Assembly: GCA_036564345.1 (NCBI GenBank)
Contig: DATCOZ010000138.1
Location: 1 to 6,478, forward strand
Source of the DNA: UBA6019 sp036564345
GTDB taxonomy: Bacteria; Chloroflexota; Dormibacteria; Dormibacterales; Dormibacteraceae
Direction of reading: 5' to 3'
Length of the DNA: 6,478 nt
Shown: positions 1 through 4,190 of the stretch, in pieces
Numbering within the stretch: position 1 is the first letter of the stretch
Layout of the letters: each line of letters opens with the position of its first letter
The notes under the pieces: generated by a model
Seen by the model: the letters and a program-made list of their open reading frames with translations, nothing else
What the model was told of the DNA's origin: nothing
Databases searched by the model: none
Program-made: the position numbers and the translations under genes

Positions 1-56
1 AGAGCGCTTGCTTCACACGCAAGAGGTCGCTGGTTCAATCCCAGCGCCGCCCACCA
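1..56 (+). tRNA. tRNA-Val (anticodon CAC), 5' truncated by window edge
   Basis: The window opens inside the D arm. The anticodon stem is CTTGC (7-11) / GCAAG (19-23) with the 7-nt loop TTCACAC, giving anticodon CAC (14-16), which reads the Val codon GUG. The T arm is GCTGG (29-33), loop TTCAATC, CCAGC (41-45). The 3' acceptor strand is 46-52, the discriminator is A53, and an encoded CCA ends at 56. The 5' acceptor strand lies outside the window, so acceptor pairing cannot be checked. It sits 7 nt upstream of tRNA-Glu and is probably co-transcribed with it. Confidence 0.93.
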
Positions 57-63
57 GAGCAGT

Positions 64-140
64 GGCCCCGTCGTCTAGTGGACCAGGACGCAGCCCTCTC
101 AAGGCTGAGATCGCGGGTTCGAATCCCGCCGGGGCTACCA
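64..140 (+). tRNA. tRNA-Glu (anticodon CTC)
   Basis: A complete cloverleaf. The acceptor is GGCCCCG (64-70) paired with CGGGGCT (130-136), with a terminal G-U pair. The anticodon stem is CAGCC/GGCTG around the loop CTCTCAA, giving anticodon CTC, which reads GAG. The T arm is GCGGG, loop TTCGAAT, CCCGC. The discriminator is A137 and CCA is encoded at 138-140. It follows tRNA-Val after 7 nt, so both probably come from one precursor. Confidence 0.96.
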
Positions 141-165
141 CCGTGACTCCTTCCCGGAGCGGTGG
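138..165 (+). terminator. hairpin after the tRNA-Val/tRNA-Glu pair
   Basis: CCACCG (138-143) pairs with CGGTGG (160-165), and CTCC (147-150) with GGAG (156-159), with a 3-nt bulge (TGA) and loop TTCCC. The stem starts in the encoded CCA of tRNA-Glu. No U-rich tail follows, so it could be a factor-dependent terminator or a 3'-processing signal. This is inferred from position. Confidence 0.4.
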
Positions 166-208
166 CTTCGCTGCCCTCCATTTCGCAATACCGCCAGCAA
201 AAAAAGCG

Positions 209-214
209 TATGGT
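209..214 (+). promoter_or_regulatory. candidate -10 element (TATGGT) before the four-cysteine ORF
   Basis: A TAnnnT hexamer lies six bases before TTG 221, the spacing at which a leaderless transcript would begin on the start codon. It sits in an A-rich patch (199-205) just after the tRNA hairpin. No convincing -35 is visible 17 nt upstream. The call is weak on its own and rests mainly on the coding signal downstream. Confidence 0.25.
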
Positions 215-220
215 TGCTGC

Positions 221-502
221 TTGAGTCTCAGGTCACAGATCGGCCGGACTTCGGTTCGGATCGAGCGACGGGTCAAGCTCGATGTCTGTCCCTTCGCCAG
301 GCCCTTCCCGGCCGGCTTCGACGGCTGCCCGGAGTTCGAGTCGACCGCCTTTGTCGCCACCGACCTGTCGCATCGACCTCTCGGCGAGCAGGTGACCTGC
401 CGAAACCTCAAGGTTGGCGGCAGCATGACCCGGGGCTACTACCCGCGCTGCGGGGTCGGATGGCCGGCTCGACGGCGAGGCGAGGCGATTATTTCCAGAT
501 AG
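221..502 (+). CDS. small four-cysteine protein, unrecognised family
   Basis: I do not recognise this 93-residue protein with certainty. In this frame the codons show the expected high-GC coding pattern, with mostly G/C third positions from about 239 to 480 and A/T-tolerant second positions. The residues form a plausible compact domain: Cys23-Pro, Gly32-Phe33, Cys36-Pro-x-Phe, Cys60-x-x-Leu, and Tyr-Tyr-Pro-Arg-Cys77-Gly. Four cysteines spaced C-x12-C-x23-C-x16-C suggest a zinc or Fe-S site, or two disulfides. There is no signal peptide or membrane segment. TTG 221 is chosen because no other accepted start precedes the domain in frame without crossing the tRNA region, and a -10-like hexamer sits six bases upstream. 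There is no Shine-Dalgarno. The last ~15 residues are Arg-rich and look like a non-conserved tail. The frame is open back into the tRNAs, so the start is uncertain. Confidence 0.5.
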   Translation: MSLRSQIGRTSVRIERRVKLDVCPFARPFPAGFDGCPEFESTAFVATDLSHRPLGEQVTCRNLKVGGSMTRGYYPRCGVGWPARRRGEAIISR

Positions 503-515
503 GCTGTGGCGCCTC

Positions 516-538
516 TTTCCTGCGTAGGCAACAGGAAA
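516..538. repeat. perfect inverted repeat, operator-like
   Basis: TTTCCTG (516-522) and CAGGAAA (532-538) are perfect inverted arms around a 9-nt spacer. They sit in the AT-richer gap between the two small ORFs, about 30 bp before GTG 568 and just ahead of a TTATAG (557-562) that could serve as a -10. The placement suits an operator. It could equally be a weak hairpin ending the upstream transcript, since no T-run follows. Confidence 0.4.
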
Positions 539-567
539 CGCAAAAGGGGCGTAGTGTTATAGCGATC

Positions 568-759
568 GTGTTACATAAACAGATCGCCGTGGGCCAGGAG
601 GTCAGCCTCGGCGGGGAAAACCCCGACTGGCTCCTCGTCGATGGCGCCGAAGGCAAGACCCTTCACCTGCTTCGGACCTTCGGGGAGCCGGCCCATCACT
701 CGGCCGGGTTCTGGATCGAGGGGGTGCTCATCCGGGCCGCCCGCTGGCCCCTCGACTGA
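568..759 (+). CDS. small hypothetical protein (63 aa)
   Basis: Not recognised. The evidence is compositional. From about 574 to 759 this frame has roughly 85% G/C third positions and clearly lower G/C second positions, which is the high-GC coding signature, and the opposite-strand frames lack it. The predicted protein is soluble, without cysteines or a signal peptide. It has a hydrophobic, Trp-containing C-terminal half (Phe-Trp-Ile-Glu-Gly-Val-Leu, ending Trp-Pro-Leu-Asp). GTG 568 is the most upstream accepted start after the AT-rich gap, and GTG 589 is an alternative. Neither has a Shine-Dalgarno at normal spacing. The ORF ends 45 nt before the thioesterase and may be expressed with it, though a -10-like GATAAT in between suggests a separate promoter. 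It could also be the surviving 3' part of a longer gene. Confidence 0.5.
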   Translation: MLHKQIAVGQEVSLGGENPDWLLVDGAEGKTLHLLRTFGEPAHHSAGFWIEGVLIRAARWPLD

Positions 760-786
760 AGGCACCCGTCCCTTGCGGCGGGATCC

Positions 787-792
787 GATAAT
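787..792 (+). promoter_or_regulatory. candidate -10 element (GATAAT) for the thioesterase-dioxygenase pair
   Basis: GATAAT is a 5/6 match to TATAAT in an otherwise GC-rich stretch. It lies 12 nt before ATG 805, which would give a very short leader of about 5 nt. There is no clear -35 17 nt upstream and no Shine-Dalgarno before the ATG, consistent with near-leaderless initiation. Confidence 0.35.
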
Positions 793-804
793 TTCATTCC
801 AGGC

Positions 805-1212
805 ATGGGGGGAAACGAGACTGCCGAGCTCCGCCGGATGATGCCGTTCGCCGCTCTGCTGGGCATCGAGGAGGTCACCGCCGCACCCGAGGGGGTGATC
901 GGCCGGGTCCGCTGGGACGAGAACCGCTGCACCTCGTTCGGAGTCCTTCACGGCGGCGTCCTGATGGCGCTGGCCGATTCGATAGCAGCCTACTGCGCGG
1001 TCCTCAACCTTCCCGAGGGCGCGGGCACGAGCACGATCGAGTCGAAGACCAACTTCCTGCGCGCCGTCCGCTCCGGCCACGTCGAGGCGCGGGCGCGACC
1101 GCTCCACGTCGGCAGGACGACGATCGTGATTGACACCGAGCTCTACGACGACCAGGATCGGCTTGTCGGCCGGGTGACGCAGACCCAGGCCGTGCTGGCG
1201 CCCCGCTCGTGA
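805..1212 (+). CDS. PaaI-like hotdog-fold thioesterase
   Basis: A 135-residue protein of the PaaI/YdiI-type hotdog acyl-CoA thioesterase family, at the usual full length. The diagnostic motif is Phe46-Gly-Val-Leu-His49-Gly-Gly51, followed by the hotdog helix Val-Leu-Met-Ala-Leu-Ala-Asp58, whose acidic residue is the usual general base. The later strands (Ser-Lys-Thr-Asn-Phe-Leu-Arg-Ala-Val near 80-88, and Gly-Arg-Val-Thr-Gln-Thr-Gln-Ala near 122-129) complete the fold. By family it would hydrolyse an acyl- or aryl-CoA thioester in the cytoplasm; the substrate cannot be read from the sequence. ATG 805 is used, though ATG 838 or 841 (M12/M13) would still keep the whole domain, and none has a clear Shine-Dalgarno. 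Its stop overlaps the start of the dioxygenase gene (GTGA), implying translational coupling and a shared pathway, perhaps aromatic compound catabolism. Confidence 0.88.
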   Translation: MGGNETAELRRMMPFAALLGIEEVTAAPEGVIGRVRWDENRCTSFGVLHGGVLMALADSIAAYCAVLNLPEGAGTSTIESKTNFLRAVRSGHVEARARPLHVGRTTIVIDTELYDDQDRLVGRVTQTQAVLAPRS

Positions 1213-2042
1213 GCGGCCTCGTCTTCGCCGCCATCGCCCCTCACGGCAGCTCCGCGATCCCTGGCGCGGTGGCGCTGGAGGAAGACGCCAAGGCGGGCAG
1301 GACGCAGGCGGCGATGGCCGAGCTGGAGCGGCGCTGCGCAAGCGCGCGACCGGAGGCGGTGATCGTGCTCACACCCCACAACGTCCATGTCGAGGGCGCC
1401 ATGGCGGTCGTGACCGCGGGCAGCCTGGCCGGTGGGCTTTCCGACTGGGGTGCGCCCGGCATCACGCTCAAGGCGGCCGTCGACCTCGAGCTGGCCGAGA
1501 AGGTGAAGGCAGGGCTTCGCGCGGCGGGCATCCCCGTCGTCGGCATCAGCTTCGGCGGCAACAACCCACACGAGTCCGTCCACCCGATGGACTGGGCGGT
1601 CCTCATCCCGCTCTGGTTCATGGGCGGAAGGGCAGAGCCGCCGGTCCCGGTCGTCGTCGTCTCGCCGGCGCGGGACCTTACCCCGGAGGCTCACGTCGAG
1701 GCGGGCCGGGCGATCTCGGAGGCCGCCGCGGCCGGCAAGCGGGTCGCGCTGGTCGCCAGCTGTGACCACGGCCACGGCCACCAGGAGACCGGCCCCTACG
1801 GCTTCAGGCCCGAATCGAAGGTGTTCGACGACCGCGTCGTCGAGATCGTCAAGGCCAACCGGCTGAGCGACCTCGTGGACCTCGACCCCGATCTCGTCAG
1901 GGCCGCCGCCGCCGACAGCTGGTGGCAGATGCTCATGCTCGCCGGCGCGATCGAGAACAAGGGCTGGAAGGGCGAGTTCCTCTCCTACGAGCACCCGACC
2001 TACTTCGGGATGCTCTGCGCCGCCTACCACCCGCCGGGCTAG
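1209..2042 (+). CDS. LigB-family class III extradiol dioxygenase-like protein
   Basis: A 277-residue protein resembling subunit B of class III extradiol ring-cleavage dioxygenases (LigB superfamily, which also includes the non-enzymatic MEMO-like proteins). Candidate Fe(II) ligands sit where the family has them: His12 (Ala-Pro-His-Gly-Ser near the N-terminus), His57 (Leu-Thr-Pro-His-Asn-Val-His) and Glu261 (Ser-Tyr-Glu-His-Pro-Thr-Tyr-Phe-Gly-Met near the C-terminus). A His-rich loop, Cys-Asp-His187-Gly-His189-Gly-His191, is the likely site of the catalytic acid/base. The reaction would be O2-dependent cleavage of a catechol-like or aminophenol-like ring in the cytoplasm; the substrate is unknown. 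GTG 1209 is chosen because it overlaps the thioesterase stop by four bases and the first strand starts immediately after it. The stop TAG shares a CTAG with a minus-strand gene relic. Annotating it as a MEMO-like protein would be the main alternative. Confidence 0.87.
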   Translation: MSGLVFAAIAPHGSSAIPGAVALEEDAKAGRTQAAMAELERRCASARPEAVIVLTPHNVHVEGAMAVVTAGSLAGGLSDWGAPGITLKAAVDLELAEKVKAGLRAAGIPVVGISFGGNNPHESVHPMDWAVLIPLWFMGGRAEPPVPVVVVSPARDLTPEAHVEAGRAISEAAAAGKRVALVASCDHGHGHQETGPYGFRPESKVFDDRVVEIVKANRLSDLVDLDPDLVRAAAADSWWQMLMLAGAIENKGWKGEFLSYEHPTYFGMLCAAYHPPG

Positions 2043-2104
2043 CCGCCGGGCAGGATCACGACCTTGCCGGTGCTCCGGCCCTCGGCAACCGCGGCGAGGG
2101 CAAG
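2039..2104 (-). pseudogene. C-terminal relic of a zinc-type quinone oxidoreductase / alcohol dehydrogenase
   Basis: Read on the minus strand, 21 codons plus TAG encode a tail ending Gly-Arg-Ser-Thr-Gly-Lys-Val-Val-Ile-Leu-Pro-Gly-Gly. This is the characteristic ending of NADPH:quinone oxidoreductases in the medium-chain dehydrogenase family (an Ala-rich helix, then G-x-x-x-GKVV). Upstream of it (rightward on the + strand) the frame passes through unrelated, AT-richer sequence and meets a stop at 2144-2146. No start or Rossmann domain exists, so only the last ~21 residues survive. Its TAG overlaps the dioxygenase stop in a single CTAG. I infer that a convergent oxidoreductase gene was deleted down to its tail, with the break near 2105-2110. 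The match is from memory of the family and is short. Confidence 0.6.
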
Positions 2105-2133
2105 CGGCGGACTACCCACGCCTTTGTTTCTGC

Positions 2134-2159
2134 TCGACAAACCTTATTACCTTTGTCGA
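2134..2159. repeat. perfect dyad TCGACAAA-N10-TTTGTCGA, operator-like
   Basis: Two 8-bp arms (2134-2141 and 2152-2159) are perfect inverted copies around an AT-rich 10-nt spacer. The dyad sits in the only AT-rich part of the gap between the oxidoreductase relic and the EEP-family gene, where that gene's promoter should be. The 26-bp length suits a dimeric repressor. A looser TTGTCG/CGACAA pair occurs at 4191-4214. Confidence 0.5.
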
Positions 2160-2160
2160 C

Positions 2161-2949
2161 ATCCCCAGCACAACATCGCCGCAGCTCCGGCTCTGCACCT
2201 GGAACCTTCACCTGGGGCTGGAGCTCGACCAGGTCGTCGGGTCGATCGAGGCGACCGAGGACTTCGCCCCGCTGGACCTGCTCGCCCTCCAGGAGGCGTC
2301 GATCCACGACGGCCGGGAGGATGCCGAGACGATCGCCCGCCGGCTGGGACCGGATTTCCGCCACCTGCAGGTCGAGACCCACGTGCTGCAGGGGCACGTC
2401 CAGGCCAACGCCCTGGTCTGGAACTCGCGCCGGGTGCGGATCCTCGAGAAGGACACGCTGCGGCTGCCCGGCCGGGCGGAGAGCCGCCTCTCCCGGACCG
2501 AGCGCACCCTGCTCAGCGTGATGCCGCTCCAGCAGCGGATGGCGCTCGTCTTCGACTGCTGGATCGCCGGCCAGGCGATCCGGCTCTACGTCGCGCACCT
2601 CGACGTGCTCGGCTACCAGCACAAGCTGCACCAGTTCAACCGGATCCTGGAGGACCTCACGACGCGCGACGAAGCCGACATCACGATCTTGGCCGGCGAC
2701 CTGAACACTTTCAAGATGGGTCCCCGCCCACGCTGGACGAGGCTCCGCTCGGCGGCCGAGGAGGCCGGATTCGAAGACCTCACCACGGACATCAAGTGGA
2801 CCCACCGCAGCCGCGTCCCGGCGCGCCAGAAGCTCGACGCGATCTTCCTGCGCTGCGAACGGCCCCTCCGCTACGAGTCCTGGAGCCTCGACCTACCCGG
2901 CTCCGACCACATCCCGGTCTTCGCCGAGATCCTCGGCTGGGCGGACTGA
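2161..2949 (+). CDS. endonuclease/exonuclease/phosphatase (EEP) family protein, start unclear
   Basis: The reading frame encodes a complete EEP-fold hydrolase (relatives: exonuclease III, sphingomyelinase, inositol-phosphate 5-phosphatases), typically metal-dependent phosphodiester or phosphomonoester cleavage. Numbered from 2161 the motifs are: Thr-Trp-Asn15-Leu-His (metal/phosphate Asn); Leu-Ala-Leu-Gln-Glu45 (metal Glu); Ala-His146-Leu-Asp; Ala-Gly-Asp180-Leu-Asn182 (nucleophile-orienting Asp and Asn); Lys-Leu-Asp226; and Gly-Ser-Asp249-His250 (catalytic His). All catalytic positions are present in about 262 residues, the usual domain length. There is no signal peptide. The oddity is the start. 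The first in-frame ATG/GTG/TTG is GTG 2383, which would remove both Asn15 and Glu45. ATC 2161 or ATT 2146 are the only plausible rare starts, and 2161 is a placeholder. Substrate unknown. No gene immediately downstream shares its transcript. Confidence 0.78.
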   Translation: MPSTTSPQLRLCTWNLHLGLELDQVVGSIEATEDFAPLDLLALQEASIHDGREDAETIARRLGPDFRHLQVETHVLQGHVQANALVWNSRRVRILEKDTLRLPGRAESRLSRTERTLLSVMPLQQRMALVFDCWIAGQAIRLYVAHLDVLGYQHKLHQFNRILEDLTTRDEADITILAGDLNTFKMGPRPRWTRLRSAAEEAGFEDLTTDIKWTHRSRVPARQKLDAIFLRCERPLRYESWSLDLPGSDHIPVFAEILGWAD

Positions 2950-2956
2950 AAAAGTA

Positions 2957-2988
2957 GGCCGCGGAACCCGATGCTGGGTTCCACGGCC
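2957..2988. terminator. strong hairpin after the EEP gene, probably bidirectional
   Basis: GGCCG-c-GGAACCC (2957-2969) pairs with GGGTTCC-a-CGGCC (2976-2988) around the 6-nt loop GATGCT, giving 12 bp with one mismatch. It starts 8 nt after the stop codon. The A-run before it (2949-2953) would be a U-run on the minus strand, so it looks intrinsic in that direction. In the EEP direction it is followed by a purine-rich GAGAGAGGGGAAAA instead of U's. Similar flanks occur around the hairpin at 4071-4100. Confidence 0.65.
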
Positions 2989-3097
2989 CCGGGAGAGAGG
3001 GGAAAAGCGTCACCTGCGAGCGGGCCGGTTGCCCGGAATCGCTGCCCGGGAACGCGGCGGTCAGATACCTGGCCTGTTCAGGGGTACGTGAACGTAA

Positions 3098-3236
3098 CGC
3101 CCGAAACGGCGAAAGTCCCCGAACCTTTCCGTCAAAGGGTCCCTGTCGCAAAGCCGACAGCATTGCGCAACAAAAACCGCACAAGAGCGTAGCCTGACAG
3201 CGGTGTTGTGCGGAAACCACCATACGACGGTTTCCG
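3098..3236 (+). promoter_or_regulatory. structured leader with mutually exclusive stems, candidate riboregulator
   Basis: The gap 2950-3261 holds no gene, but its second half folds into a series of stems. They are CGCC/GGCG (3098-3101/3108-3111), ACCTTT/AAAGGGT (3123-3128/3134-3140, one bulge), CTGTCG/CGACAG around loop CAAAGC (3143-3148/3155-3160), CCGCACAA/TTGTGCGG (3177-3184/3206-3213) and CGGAAACC/GGTTTCCG (3211-3218/3229-3236). The last two are each perfect 8-bp stems and share bases 3211-3213, so only one can form fully. The final hairpin ends 14 nt before the Shine-Dalgarno of the secreted-protein gene. This resembles an aptamer plus expression platform. GCAAAGCC at 3148-3155 matches a conserved box of c-di-GMP-I (GEMM) riboswitches, but I cannot fit the rest to that class. 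No firm promoter is visible. Confidence 0.4.
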
Positions 3237-3261
3237 TTCGCTCGGGTTCTGGAGAGGTGGA

Positions 3262-3864
3262 ATGGCTATGAAGAGATGGTTTGTGCTGTGGTTGGTGGCG
3301 TCCGCGCTCGCACTGGTGCCGACGGCGGCGGCGGCGGAGGACGGGCAGGGCGACAGCCAGGGCAACCATTTCGGGCCCTACAACAGCGCCTCGACCGATT
3401 CGGGCACCTGTGGCAACGATTGGGCCGCCGACACCTACAAGCGGCAGTTCTTCGTCCAGCAGACAGGTCCGGCAACCTGGCAGGTGACGGAGAAGTACAT
3501 CGAAGGCCAGTTCGTGACCGTCGCAGGTGCGAGCCCTGGCGGCTGCGAGGCCAGCTCGCCGCACGGCACGGCGATCACGGCTGACAACACCGGCAACTTC
3601 CACGGCATCCTGTCCGGGACCGTCACGAGCGGTACCTTCAACCCCGCCGGCTGCGACGTGGCGGAGGTCTGCGGCTCGTCGACCACCGGATTCATCGTGG
3701 CGGTCTTCGGCCCGGCCGCCCAGTACAGCTGCCTCTCCGGGGTGGGGACATGCAGCTTCTACTTCGCCTATCACGCCAACGGCGACCAGGACCTCGCCTT
3801 CCACAACTGGGTTAACGCGTCGGACGACCGGGGCGGCAACCGCGGCGACATCGCGACGAGCTAG
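3262..3864 (+). CDS. secreted six-cysteine protein of unknown family
   Basis: A 200-residue protein I do not recognise. The N-terminus is a clear Sec signal peptide: a basic start (Met-Ala-Met-Lys-Arg), a hydrophobic core at about 6-20, and Ala-Ala-Ala-Ala before Glu26-Asp, with cleavage expected near 25/26. No lipobox Cys is present, so it should be released or wall-associated. The mature chain is rich in Gly, Thr, Ser and Asn and predicted beta-like, with six cysteines (50, 95, 131, 137, 157, 164), an even number consistent with three disulfides. There is no second membrane segment, no LPXTG and no catalytic signature I can name. ATG 3262 has an excellent Shine-Dalgarno (GGAGAGGTGG, 3251-3260). 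ATG 3268 is the alternative start, and a longer frame from 3208 runs through a hairpin and is rejected. The long structured leader suggests post-transcriptional control. It is monocistronic, bounded by a hairpin at 3883-3912. Confidence 0.85.
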   Translation: MAMKRWFVLWLVASALALVPTAAAAEDGQGDSQGNHFGPYNSASTDSGTCGNDWAADTYKRQFFVQQTGPATWQVTEKYIEGQFVTVAGASPGGCEASSPHGTAITADNTGNFHGILSGTVTSGTFNPAGCDVAEVCGSSTTGFIVAVFGPAAQYSCLSGVGTCSFYFAYHANGDQDLAFHNWVNASDDRGGNRGDIATS

Positions 3865-3882
3865 CCGAACCGTTCGACCGAA

Positions 3883-3912
3883 GGGCGCCGGCGGTTTCGC
3901 CCGCCGGCTCCC
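3883..3912 (+). terminator. GC-rich hairpin after the secreted-protein gene
   Basis: GGG-c-GCCGGCGG pairs with CCGCCGGC-t-CCC (3883-3894 / 3901-3912) around loop TTTCGC, 11 bp with one mismatch. It begins 18 nt after the stop codon. No U-tract follows, so it would be a U-less hairpin terminator of the kind often proposed in high-GC bacteria. Confidence 0.6.
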
Positions 3913-3947
3913 GCGCCTCGTCCGACGTGGGCGCCTGCTCCGGCCGG

Positions 3948-3953
3948 TACGAT
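3948..3953 (+). promoter_or_regulatory. candidate -10 element (TACGAT) for tRNA-Lys
   Basis: TACGAT is a TAnnnT hexamer 13 nt before the first base of tRNA-Lys, placing a transcript start about 6 nt before the mature 5' end. It lies after the terminator-like hairpin of the preceding gene, as expected for an independent tRNA promoter. The -35 region is not convincing. Confidence 0.4.
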
Positions 3954-3966
3954 CAGTCGGCAAGGT

Positions 3967-4040
3967 GCCGGTGTAGCTCAGCCTGGCAGAGCAGCGGCCT
4001 TTTAAGCCGATGGTCCAGGGTTCGAATCCCTGCGCCGGCA
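3967..4040 (+). tRNA. tRNA-Lys (anticodon TTT)
   Basis: The acceptor is GCCGGTG (3967-3973) paired with CGCCGGC (4033-4039). The D stem is GCTC/GAGC. The anticodon loop is CTTTTAA with anticodon TTT (4001-4003), which reads AAA. The T arm is CAGGG, loop TTCGAAT, CCCTG, and the discriminator is A4040. The outermost anticodon-stem pair (3994/4010) is a G-A mismatch. Unlike the two tRNAs at the start of the window, CCA is not encoded: the next bases are CAC, and a 14-bp unit containing the tRNA 3' end is duplicated in tandem. Confidence 0.95.
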
Positions 4041-4056
4041 CACCTGCGCCGGCACA
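4029..4056 (+). repeat. tandem 14-bp duplication of the tRNA-Lys 3' end
   Basis: The unit CCTGCGCCGGCACA occurs at 4029-4042 and again, exactly, at 4043-4056. The first copy is the end of the T stem, the 3' acceptor strand and the discriminator of tRNA-Lys. The second copy can pair with the same 5' acceptor strand. Replication slippage is the simplest origin. It also resembles a minimal tRNA attachment-site duplication, but nothing mobile lies between the copies. Confidence 0.9.
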
Positions 4057-4070
4057 CCCCTGAAAACAAT

Positions 4071-4100
4071 GGGAGCCGCAGTCACTGGACTGCGGCTCCC
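4071..4100. terminator. perfect 13-bp hairpin after tRNA-Lys, probably bidirectional
   Basis: GGGAGCCGCAGTC (4071-4083) and GACTGCGGCTCCC (4088-4100) pair perfectly around ACTG. An AAAA lies seven bases upstream (4063-4066), giving U's on the minus strand. GAGGGGGGAAGTG and, further on, TTTTT (4118-4122) lie downstream. It would end the tRNA-Lys transcript. Its flanks and spacing copy those of the hairpin at 2957-2988. Confidence 0.72.
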
Positions 4101-4190
4101 GAGGGGGGAAGTGTGAGTTTTTGGTCGCTCGCCTGTTCACTGGCGCCCGACAACTGCCATCTAACAGGGTGGTGGTGTCAAGCGCGCGAC

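Noticed and set aside
13..426. Minus-strand open frame of 137 codons across both tRNAs
   Set aside because: It runs antisense through tRNA-Val and tRNA-Glu and lacks coding bias; the openness comes from GC-rich sequence.
1143..2030. Minus-strand 295-codon frame opposite the dioxygenase
   Set aside because: The + strand frame has clear family motifs and the expected codon periodicity; this is its antisense shadow.
2383..2949. GTG 2383 as the true start of the EEP gene
   Set aside because: It would delete the catalytic Asn and Glu motifs that are encoded in frame just upstream with good coding bias.
2064..2957. A + strand 297-codon frame with a TTG start that could replace the EEP gene
   Set aside because: Its product is Pro/Arg/Gly-rich without motifs, while the alternative frame carries all EEP catalytic residues.
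3098..3213. Firm assignment of the leader to a c-di-GMP-I riboswitch
   Set aside because: GCAAAGCC matches, but the GGCAAACC segment, the tetraloop hairpin position and the closing GGGUUACC part do not; a covariance-model search is needed.
3208..3261. GTG 3208 as start of the secreted protein, adding 18 residues
   Set aside because: The extension crosses the 3211-3236 hairpin and would bury the signal peptide; ATG 3262 has a strong Shine-Dalgarno at proper spacing.
4029..4056. tRNA-Lys repeat as an active att site of a genomic island
   Set aside because: The copies are directly adjacent with nothing between them, and no integrase lies in the window.
3061..4140. Minus-strand 359-codon frame
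   Set aside because: It is antisense to the secreted-protein gene and tRNA-Lys, includes low-complexity Arg-rich sequence and shows no family signature.
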